5,263 nucleotides of DNA, from contig DAOWNY010000135.1 in the NCBI GenBank assembly GCA_030642325.1, forward strand, positions 1-5,263. The letters run 5' to 3'. The stretch comes from Deltaproteobacteria bacterium. GTDB lineage: Bacteria; Desulfobacterota; DAOWNY01. Shown piece after piece: positions 1 to 5,263 of the stretch (position 1 is its first letter; each line of letters starts with the position of its first letter). The position numbers and the translations under genes were made by a program. The notes beneath the pieces were generated by a model. That model had not been told where the DNA came from and did not search any database. It saw nothing but the letters and a program-made list of their open reading frames with translations.

Positions 1-390
1 ATCGGTTCGAACGGGAAAGTCATATGTGTGGATGTGCAAGAGAAGATGATTAAGTCACTCGAAAAACGCGCACAGAAAGCAGGATTGGCCAATAGAATTA
101 AAACACGCATATGTCACCATAATTCACTTGGTCTGGATGACCTTAAGGAAAAAATCGATTTTGCTTTTGCATCTGCCGTTGTGCACGAAGTTCCTGATGC
201 TCACGCGTTTTTTTCTCAGATATATAAAACAATAAAACCTACTGGAACATTTTTTGTAGTAGAACCAAAGGGGCATGTATCAGAAAAGGATTTTGAAATA
301 ACTATTTCTATTGCCGGCCGGAATGGTTTTAATATAATCGACAGCCCCAAGATAGGTCGTAGCCGTACTGTCCTTTTGGGGAAAAAATGA
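1..390 (+). CDS. Class I SAM-dependent methyltransferase, C-terminal part (5' end cut by window)
   Basis: The frame is open from base 1 and gives 129 residues before a TGA stop, so the N-terminus lies outside the window. The GTG at 28 is an internal valine codon, not a start, because the reading continues upstream with IGSNGKVIC. The fragment begins just after where the glycine-rich SAM loop (motif I) would lie. GKVICVDVQ (5-13) matches the beta-2 strand, with Asp11 as the acidic residue expected to bind the SAM ribose. DFAFASAVVHEVPD (53-66) resembles the motif around beta-4 of UbiE-like enzymes. KPTGTFFVVEPKGH (79-92) is the beta-5 region, where a carboxylate-active or small-molecule enzyme usually has GG or PGG followed by a hydrophobic strand. 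The family transfers a methyl group from SAM, and the substrate cannot be told from this part. The gene converges on the minus-strand two-component genes and shows no link to them. The fold assignment is firm and the substrate is unknown. Confidence 0.85.
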   Translation: MGSNGKVICVDVQEKMIKSLEKRAQKAGLANRIKTRICHHNSLGLDDLKEKIDFAFASAVVHEVPDAHAFFSQIYKTIKPTGTFFVVEPKGHVSEKDFEITISIAGRNGFNIIDSPKIGRSRTVLLGKK

Positions 391-436
391 ATGTTAAAAT
401 AAAAATATCTAAAACACTTGAAAAAAACAGAAAATG

Positions 437-598
437 AAAGGCGTCCTCATCGTCGTTGAAAAATTATTACTAACTAAGATGCTATGTGGATAAAATAGCT
501 TGGTGTGCCTTTTGTAAGACAATCAAGTCTTGAAATTGCTTGGCGGTTCCCTTCTCATTCCGGCTCCCTTTGTAGTTACCCCAAGACAAAGCAAGCAG
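437..598 (-). pseudogene. Decayed four-helix-bundle protein fragment (TIGR02436 / 23S rRNA IVS-protein type)
   Basis: On the minus strand, the frame from 598 to 485 reads NYKGSRNEKGTAK and then QFQDLIVLQKAHQAILST before a TAG at 484-482. FxDLxVWQKAHQ is the hallmark N-terminal helix of the four-helix-bundle family found as free genes and as intervening-sequence proteins in 23S rRNA genes. The same frame continues beyond the stop as HLS, then TAG, TAA, TAA, then FFNDDEDAF (to 437). This lines up with the family's usual Y-K-L-T-K-x-F-P-x-D-E segment, with stops at the positions where Tyr and Lys normally occur. The conserved later part (the GLTSQxRRA and IPxNIAEG motifs) is absent. No ATG start is visible; TTG before a GGGG run at about 581 might mark a former start. 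The match was made by eye from remembered family sequences, so homology is likely but not proven, and the ends are approximate. Confidence 0.5.
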
Positions 599-640
599 TT
601 ATCAACTTCTTCTCGGAGTGAATAAGGTAGTCATTTTTAA

Positions 641-2011
641 TTATGATTCCAGGCGGTATTTTTTTATCTTTTGATATAATGTCTTACGATCAATGCCCAA
701 TATGTTGGTCGCCTGCCCCTTGTGCCCTCCGGTTTTACCTAAAACCATCTTAATGTGTTGCATCTCCAGCTCTGCCAGGGAGCAATTTTTATTAATATTG
801 TTAAATATCCCTCCTTTTGGCTTGATTCCCTCCAGCCAGGGAAAACTTCCGGGTAAAAGCGTATCACCATCCTCTAGAATCAGCGCCCGTTCAATGGCAT
901 TTCTCAGTTCACGAACATTGCCCGGCCACTCATACTCCATCAAATATTTTAGGACATCAGGTTCGATTTTTGTGACGGGGATCTCCCTCTTTTTATTGTA
1001 TCTTCCGAGAAGGTGATAAATCAGAGAGGGGATGTCCTCTTTTCGCTCTCTTAATGGAGGCATGTGGATGGGAACAACATTAAGCCTGTAGTAAAGATCT
1101 TCCCGGAACTCTTTGCGAACAATGGATTTCTTCAGATCCTGGTTGGTAGCCGCAACAATTCTGGCATCAATTTTGAGAGTTTTTTCCCCTCCCACCGGTT
1201 TTATCTCTTTTTCCTGGATTACCCGCAACAATTTAGCCTGAATATTGAGGCTTAAATTACCGATTTCATCAAAAAAGAAAGTTCCTCCATTGGCAAGTTC
1301 AAAACTTCCGTACTTTGCCTGGATCGCTCCCGTAAAAGACCCTTTTACATGGCCGAACAGTTCACTTTCCAATAAAGTCTCAACCAGTGAAGAGCAGTCA
1401 ACGGTTACGAATTGTTTATCTTCCCGAAGGCTATGGCTGTGAATTGCCCGGGCGATAAGTTCTTTACCGGTTCCGCTTTCCCCGGTGATTAAAACCGTGC
1501 TTTCAGTGGGAGCGACTCTCCGAACAATTTCATAGATATTTCCCATGATTTTACTTTGCCCGATAATGACATCTTCATCTTTTTTTGCCTTCAGCTGCCT
1601 GCGGAGTTTCCGGTTTTCCGTCACCAGGCTTTTCCGTTCTAAGGCGCGATATATGGAGATTCTCAAAGTATCCGGGCTAAACGGCTTGGTGATATAATCA
1701 TAGGCCCCTAATTTAATCGCTTTTACCGCAGTATCTATGGAAGGGTAACCGGTTATAATCAGCACGGTTATTCCAGGATCCATCTCTCTCAGTCGACGTA
1801 GAGTTTCCATTCCCCCCACTCCGGGCATCTTCAGATCAAGAAGAATCAGGTCGAATTGATTGCGGTCAAACTTTTCAATTGCCTCTTCACCGGATTCCGC
1901 GATGGAAACACCCCAACCTTCCTTTTTAATAATCCGGGAGCAACTTTCCTGCATAATCACTTCATCATCGACTATAAGGACCTGGATATTACTTTCCGCC
2001 CTATTTTTCAT
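641..2011 (-). CDS. NtrC-family sigma-54-dependent response regulator
   Basis: The 456-residue protein has the normal length and order for this family. The receiver domain (about 9-125) has the acidic pair Asp15/Asp16, phosphoacceptor Asp59 in LLDLKMP, Thr87 and Lys109. The AAA+ sigma-54 interaction domain (about 148-375) has Walker A GESGTGKE (177-184), the loop GSFTGA (224-229), Walker B GTFFFDEIG (243-251), the FREDLYYRL arginine-finger region (302-310) and WPGNVREL (362-369). A Fis-type helix-turn-helix (about 413-455, GHKGQATNILGIDRKTLYQKIKKY) ends the protein. When phosphorylated it should bind enhancer sites and use ATP hydrolysis to open sigma-54 RNA polymerase promoters. The ATG at 2011 is chosen because the receiver starts eight residues later and GAGGAA lies just upstream. 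A longer reading from 2203 would add 64 residues that are only out-of-frame kinase codons. The gene overlaps the kinase stop by 11 bp, so the two are one cognate pair. Its regulon is not shown by the sequence. Confidence 0.96.
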   Translation of the reverse strand: MKNRAESNIQVLIVDDEVIMQESCSRIIKKEGWGVSIAESGEEAIEKFDRNQFDLILLDLKMPGVGGMETLRRLREMDPGITVLIITGYPSIDTAVKAIKLGAYDYITKPFSPDTLRISIYRALERKSLVTENRKLRRQLKAKKDEDVIIGQSKIMGNIYEIVRRVAPTESTVLITGESGTGKELIARAIHSHSLREDKQFVTVDCSSLVETLLESELFGHVKGSFTGAIQAKYGSFELANGGTFFFDEIGNLSLNIQAKLLRVIQEKEIKPVGGEKTLKIDARIVAATNQDLKKSIVRKEFREDLYYRLNVVPIHMPPLRERKEDIPSLIYHLLGRYNKKREIPVTKIEPDVLKYLMEYEWPGNVRELRNAIERALILEDGDTLLPGSFPWLEGIKPKGGIFNNINKNCSLAELEMQHIKMVLGKTGGHKGQATNILGIDRKTLYQKIKKYRLES

Positions 2012-3899
2012 CGTTTTCCTCAGTTGCCATTGGTAAAAAAATGGTAAAAGCAGTGCCTTTTTGCACCTCACTCTTAACCAAAATATTGCCGTGGTGGCTC
2101 TGAATAATTCCATAGGAAGTACTAAGCCCCAGACCGGTTCCTTTTCCCACCTCCTTAGTGGTAAAAAAGGGATCAAATATTTTCGATTGAATTTCCGGAG
2201 CAATACCTGTGCCGGTGTCCTGAAAAATAATATAGATCAAGCATTCATCGGGACTTACCCCGGTGGCTATGGTCAAGGTGCCTTCCATCTCAGGCATGGC
2301 CTCGGCGCCATTAACCATCATATTCATAAACACTTGCTTTAGCTGATTTGCATCCCCTTGCACCAGGGGAATTGAGGGATCAAGATGCTTTAATATTTTA
2401 ATATTATGAAAAAGGGCTTGATTTTCCAAGAAAAATAGTCCGTCATTTATGGCCTGATTAATGTCCACCGGTCCAAAGCGGGACTCCGTCTGCCGGCCGA
2501 ATTCTAAAAGACTTTTTACTATATCTTTGCACCTGGTTCCTTCCTCAACTATCTTTTTTAAGTCTGCAACACGGGGGTCATTACTCTCCTCAAAATCTTC
2601 CATCAAAAGACTGGCATAAATTAGTATCCCCCCCAAAGGATTGTTGATTTCATGGGCAACTCCCGCCGCCAAACTGCCCAAGGAGGCCATCTTTTCACTT
2701 TGAAGTAACCGCATCTGAGTATTTTGCAATTCCTTCTCCATCTTTATCTTTTCCCTCAGGTCAGTAAAAATACCCAGCGAGGCAATCTCTTTCCCCCCTT
2801 CATAGACAATGGAGGCGGATATGTTTACCGGTATCTCTATCCCGTCTTTACCTAAGAAATTTACCCTTAAATGCTCCAGTTTCCCCTTCCCCCCGTAATC
2901 GTCGCTCCGCAACCTTTTCATTATATCCTTGGCAACTTCCAGTGGATAAAACCGGGTAATATGTACCTTTCCTACTACCTCTTCCTCCTTATATCCGGTT
3001 AACTTCTCGGATGCCCGATTAAAAAATATTACTTTCCCCTTCATGTTTGCCACTACGATACAATCCACTGAACTTTCAAGTAAATTGGAGAGGAAGCTCC
3101 GTTCTTCCCGCAGCCTTTGCTCCATGCTAATCCGCTCGGAAATGTCAATACACATGCCCTGGTACCCCACCACCTCCTCTTTTTCGTTTTTAATAAGATG
3201 GCTGGTGAGAAGAATGGGAATTTCTTCCCCATTCTTTTTCTTTAATTTAACCTCATAATTTCTTACATAACCGTCTTTTCCGATCAACTCCTGAAACTCT
3301 TTTCTCTGCCCCGGATCAACGTAGAGGTCCCTGACAACATCCATCCGCAAGAATTCTTCTTTGCTTTCATAGCCTAATATTTCCAAAAAAGCGGTATTGC
3401 AGTCGAACAATTGCCCTTCTTTCGTGCTGATATAAAGACCCTGCTGAACCCTCTCGAATAAATTCCGATATTTTTCCTCAGATTTTTTGAAATTAATCTC
3501 AAACTTTTTTTGATTTGAGATGTCCCTCAGATAAATATAAATTCTCAATTTCTCTTCCGAGATCTTCTTAACAGAGAAGCAGATCTCGGTGTCACGTTCC
3601 AAGCCCTGTGGAGTAACAATCTTCGATCCAATGCACATTCTCCCGGAAGAATTCAGCTTCATACAGACTCCTTCCAGTGCCCGCTTTACCTGATCCTCCA
3701 CAAGTAAGGCAAAATCCATCCCGATCAATTTTGCCACAGGATAACCCGTTATTTCCGCTGAGGCTCTATTGGCAAACTCAATATAAAAATCCTGATCCAG
3801 AACCAGGACACCGCTAAAATCCATCTCTGCAATATCAAGCAGCATCTCAGCCCTTTGATTGGATACCTCCCCTTTAAAGCTCTTTGTTTCTTTGGCCAC
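2001..3899 (-). CDS. Soluble triple-PAS sensor histidine kinase (NtrB-like)
   Basis: The 632-residue protein has three PAS modules: about 22-128 (FSGVLVLDQDFYIEFANRAS, then EITGY), about 143-255 (QGLYISTKEGQLFDCNTAF, then ILGYES) and about 267-380 (VDCIVVANMKGKVIFFNRAS, then LTGY). After each of the last two comes a PAC-like IxDISER or FTDLREK segment. A short coiled stretch (about 382-403) leads to the HisKA domain with phosphoacceptor His416 in AGVAHEINNPLGG. The ATPase domain has the N box around Asn526/Asn530, G1 DTGTGI (561-566), F box IFDPFFTTK (574-582) and G2 GKGTGLGLS (585-593), so all catalytic boxes are intact. No transmembrane segment or signal peptide is visible, so the kinase is cytoplasmic and should sense an internal cue such as redox state or a ligand. 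The GTG start is favoured because AGAGGT lies eight bases upstream and an in-frame TAA directly precedes it. The signal is unknown. Its partner is the overlapping NtrC-type gene. Confidence 0.96.
   Translation of the reverse strand: MAKETKSFKGEVSNQRAEMLLDIAEMDFSGVLVLDQDFYIEFANRASAEITGYPVAKLIGMDFALLVEDQVKRALEGVCMKLNSSGRMCIGSKIVTPQGLERDTEICFSVKKISEEKLRIYIYLRDISNQKKFEINFKKSEEKYRNLFERVQQGLYISTKEGQLFDCNTAFLEILGYESKEEFLRMDVVRDLYVDPGQRKEFQELIGKDGYVRNYEVKLKKKNGEEIPILLTSHLIKNEKEEVVGYQGMCIDISERISMEQRLREERSFLSNLLESSVDCIVVANMKGKVIFFNRASEKLTGYKEEEVVGKVHITRFYPLEVAKDIMKRLRSDDYGGKGKLEHLRVNFLGKDGIEIPVNISASIVYEGGKEIASLGIFTDLREKIKMEKELQNTQMRLLQSEKMASLGSLAAGVAHEINNPLGGILIYASLLMEDFEESNDPRVADLKKIVEEGTRCKDIVKSLLEFGRQTESRFGPVDINQAINDGLFFLENQALFHNIKILKHLDPSIPLVQGDANQLKQVFMNMMVNGAEAMPEMEGTLTIATGVSPDECLIYIIFQDTGTGIAPEIQSKIFDPFFTTKEVGKGTGLGLSTSYGIIQSHHGNILVKSEVQKGTAFTIFLPMATEENDEK
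2016..2021 (-). promoter_or_regulatory. Shine-Dalgarno site that fixes the response-regulator start
   Basis: On the minus strand the sequence is GAGGAAAACGATG. This puts a GAGGAA ribosome binding site within the last codons of the kinase, at normal distance from the ATG at 2011. It supports this start over the in-frame upstream ATG at 2203 and suggests translational coupling of the pair. Confidence 0.75.
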
Positions 3900-3907
3900 T
3901 TATTTAT

Positions 3908-3913
3908 ACCTCT
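3908..3913 (-). promoter_or_regulatory. Shine-Dalgarno site for the kinase GTG start
   Basis: The minus strand reads AGAGGTATAAATAAGTG: an AGAGGT site, eight bases, then the GTG at 3899. The in-frame codon directly before the GTG is TAA. The GTG is therefore the most upstream possible start and has a good ribosome site. Confidence 0.7.
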
Positions 3914-3939
3914 TTTATGAAGAATATAGTGATCCGTTC

Positions 3940-3968
3940 AATTTAGCAGAGACCAAACTTACGGTCAA
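3940..3968 (-). promoter_or_regulatory. Candidate sigma-70 promoter for the kinase/regulator pair
   Basis: On the minus strand, TTGACC (3968-3963, five of six matches to TTGACA) is followed by exactly 17 bases and then TAAATT (3945-3940, four of six matches to TATAAT). Transcription would start near 3933, about 20 bases before the kinase ribosome site. It lies in the only sizeable gap between hybB and the kinase, so the two-component genes could be expressed separately from the hybB operon. The match is by eye and the region is AT-rich, so this is a moderate call. A second, weaker pair, TTGAAC (3941-3936) and ATAAAA (3918-3913), also has 17-bp spacing. Confidence 0.4.
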
Positions 3969-4016
3969 TCAAAACTGTTTATGTTAATAACTTGCTCATT
4001 CAATGAAGATAGAGAT

Positions 4017-5228
4017 TCAATTGTGTTTTTCCGGTGCAGGTAAAACCGGGAATATAGTAACTATAATCCGATAGACAAACATCAAGGTGGCAATGAGGCC
4101 GATCGTGAGAGCAAACTCACCGATGGCAGGAATGTAGGCCTTTTCAGCGAATTGCGGCTGGTAGGCGATAAAAAAGTAAGTGGCTCGGTTAAGAAGAAGC
4201 CCGGCAATGTACATGGTTGCAGCAGTAAATAGCCAGCCGGGTGATTTTCTCACTTCCGAAGACATAAACATAAAAAATGGAATAATTGTAAGTAATCCGA
4301 ATTCAATCCAAAACATGATTGCCGGTGGAGATCCCTCGAAAAGATAACGGTAAGTACCTCTATAGATCATATCCCCGATTTTCATGGCAATGTAGACCCC
4401 GATTAAATATGGAGTAAATTTGGCAAGGGGGGTTAATACGTGCATCTCCGGTTTTCGCCCAAAAGATTTAACGGCAATCATGGACTCAAATATTACCATG
4501 CAATAACCCACTGCAATGGCAGAACTAAGGAAAAATACCGGAGAATAAAGCGACCAATACAAAGGATGCAGTTTGTAGGGGGTAAGCAGCAGTAAAGTTC
4601 CCAGGGAAGATTGATGCAAACAGGACAACATCACCCCGGCAATAATAAATATAAACATAACCTTATCGAGGATGTGGTCCATAAGATTAATAAATTTATC
4701 AAGGGGTTCGTTGAAAAACGCTAATTTTCCGGGAAGATTAACCTTTCCCATGAACCGTTCAGTAACAATCGGCATAAATTCAATATATAAAACCGTAACA
4801 TAGCACATTACACACATACCGACTTCGAAGAGGACGGAATTACCTTGCCACATCATAGGCACTATCGGATGCCAGATATTATACCATCTTCCAAGATCAA
4901 AGGTCAGGCCGATTCCAACAAATGTATACCCCAGCATGGCAGTAAGCAAGGCAGGTCTTATGATCGCGTGGAAATGTTCCCGGTGAAAAATATAGACCAA
5001 AGCCCCGGTGGTAAAACCCCCGGCGGCCAGGGCCACTCCGGTGGCCACATCTACTCCGATCCATAGACCCAAAGGATATTGGTTATCCAGATTAGTAACT
5101 TGTCCCAATCCTACAAAAAATCGATACAAACCAACCCCCAGCCCCACCACCATGCAGGTAACTATTATTTTTACTCCGGTGGTAAAAAAAGCTTTATCAA
5201 CTGGAGCAGCTTGCTCATGGGAACTCAT
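4017..5228 (-). CDS. hybB: HybB-type (NrfD/PsrC family) quinone-linked integral membrane subunit
   Basis: The 403-residue protein is close in length to E. coli HybB. It has about ten hydrophobic segments: near 18-38, 55-81, 92-111, 131-152, 188-206, 228-252, 268-287, 302-323, 332-352 and 367-392. HybB hallmarks are visible: RFFVGLGQVTNLDNQYPLG (36-54), LWIGVDVATGVALAAGGF (55-72), RPALLTAMLGY (91-101), DLGRWYNIWHP (111-121), SVLFEVGMCVMCY (131-143), EFMPIVTERF (150-159) and LHQSSLGTL (204-212). Family members have no cofactor of their own and move electrons between a partner FeS or cytochrome subunit and menaquinone. In E. coli HybB does this for hydrogenase-2. The start ATG at 5228 has AGGAG seven bases upstream and overlaps the stop of the preceding gene as ATGA, so the genes are translationally coupled. 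No hydrogenase large-subunit gene follows; the next gene is a sensor kinase 117 bp away. The protein may therefore serve another HybA/HybB-like respiratory complex. Family certain, exact complex unknown. Confidence 0.92.
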   Translation of the reverse strand: MSSHEQAAPVDKAFFTTGVKIIVTCMVVGLGVGLYRFFVGLGQVTNLDNQYPLGLWIGVDVATGVALAAGGFTTGALVYIFHREHFHAIIRPALLTAMLGYTFVGIGLTFDLGRWYNIWHPIVPMMWQGNSVLFEVGMCVMCYVTVLYIEFMPIVTERFMGKVNLPGKLAFFNEPLDKFINLMDHILDKVMFIFIIAGVMLSCLHQSSLGTLLLLTPYKLHPLYWSLYSPVFFLSSAIAVGYCMVIFESMIAVKSFGRKPEMHVLTPLAKFTPYLIGVYIAMKIGDMIYRGTYRYLFEGSPPAIMFWIEFGLLTIIPFFMFMSSEVRKSPGWLFTAATMYIAGLLLNRATYFFIAYQPQFAEKAYIPAIGEFALTIGLIATLMFVYRIIVTIFPVLPAPEKHN

Positions 5229-5263
5229 TTTCCGGCTCCTTTCTTATCTCGCTTTGATTCCGA
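5225..5263 (-). CDS. C-terminal end of an unidentified gene upstream of hybB (cut by window)
   Basis: The minus-strand frame from the window edge reads SESKRDKKGAGK and then TGA. The TGA shares bases with the hybB start in the arrangement ATGA, a common sign of translational coupling within an operon. A charged, lysine-rich tail is compatible with a HybA-like ferredoxin subunit or a cytochrome, which usually precede hybB. Twelve residues cannot identify the protein, and one other frame is also open across this stretch before stopping inside hybB. Confidence 0.5.
   Translation of the reverse strand, partial: SESKRDKKGAGK

Noticed and set aside
434..493. Tiny plus-strand frame starting MKGVLIVVEK
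   Set aside because: It has only 19 codons, lacks a convincing ribosome site, and lies antisense to the decayed four-helix-bundle remnant.
486..510. GGCAC-like sequence on the minus strand resembling a sigma-54 -24 box
   Set aside because: The distance from GG to the following GC is two bases too short for a -24/-12 promoter, and it sits inside the family-like coding remnant.
391..640. Rho-independent terminators for the two converging genes
   Set aside because: I looked for a GC-rich stem followed by a T run on either strand and found only A/T-rich runs and very short inverted repeats, so no terminator is called.
391..640. Diversity-generating retroelement, suggested by the Avd-related four-helix-bundle fragment
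   Set aside because: There is no reverse transcriptase gene, template repeat or variable repeat in the window, and the fragment resembles the free-standing/IVS branch at least as well.
693..1442. Plus-strand open frames at 693-1016, 1064-1255 and 1245-1442
   Set aside because: They lie fully antisense to the well-supported response regulator, show no domain motifs and have low-complexity composition typical of shadow frames.
1856..3258. Plus-strand open frames at 1856-2047, 2061-2342 and 3043-3258
   Set aside because: All are antisense to the regulator or kinase coding sequence, which have intact catalytic motifs. The translations resemble no family.
4845..5066. Plus-strand open frame of 73 codons
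   Set aside because: It is antisense to the conserved N-terminal half of hybB, and its Gly/Pro/His-rich translation is a by-product of that codon pattern.

Overview
The window reads as chromosomal DNA of moderate to low G+C from an anaerobic, respiring Gram-negative bacterium. A sulfate- or metal-reducing Desulfobacterota-type organism (the old Deltaproteobacteria) fits best. This rests on three things: a HybB/NrfD-family quinone-linked membrane subunit, a soluble multi-PAS histidine kinase paired with an NtrC-type sigma-54 activator, and a decayed four-helix-bundle (23S rRNA IVS-type) protein fragment. The assignment is an inference from gene types, not from a marker gene.

Layout. At the left, on the plus strand, is the C-terminal part of a class I SAM-dependent methyltransferase (1-390), cut by the window edge. 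A 250-bp convergent intergenic stretch follows. It carries, on the minus strand, what looks like a degenerate four-helix-bundle (TIGR02436/S23-type) gene remnant at about 437-598. Everything further right is on the minus strand, read from right to left: the last codons of an unidentified gene (5263-5225), hybB (5228-4017), a 117-bp gap with a plausible sigma-70 promoter, a triple-PAS histidine kinase (3899-2001), and an NtrC-family response regulator (2011-641) whose start overlaps the kinase stop by 11 bp.

How the genes may work together. HybB-type proteins pass electrons between a periplasmic iron-sulfur or cytochrome module and the membrane quinone pool. The unidentified upstream gene is joined to hybB by an ATGA overlap and is probably the partner electron-transfer subunit. 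The kinase has no membrane segment, so it should sense a cytoplasmic signal through PAS domains and phosphorylate Asp59 of the regulator. The regulator would then activate sigma-54 promoters. I found no sigma-54 (-24/-12) element in the 117-bp gap, and the promoter region of the hybB operon lies outside the window. Control of the hybB operon by this pair is therefore a guess from proximity.

No undescribed defence, mobile or RNA system is evident. The most interesting points are the decayed four-helix-bundle remnant, a HybB gene not followed by a hydrogenase large-subunit gene, and the domain make-up of the adjacent two-component pair.
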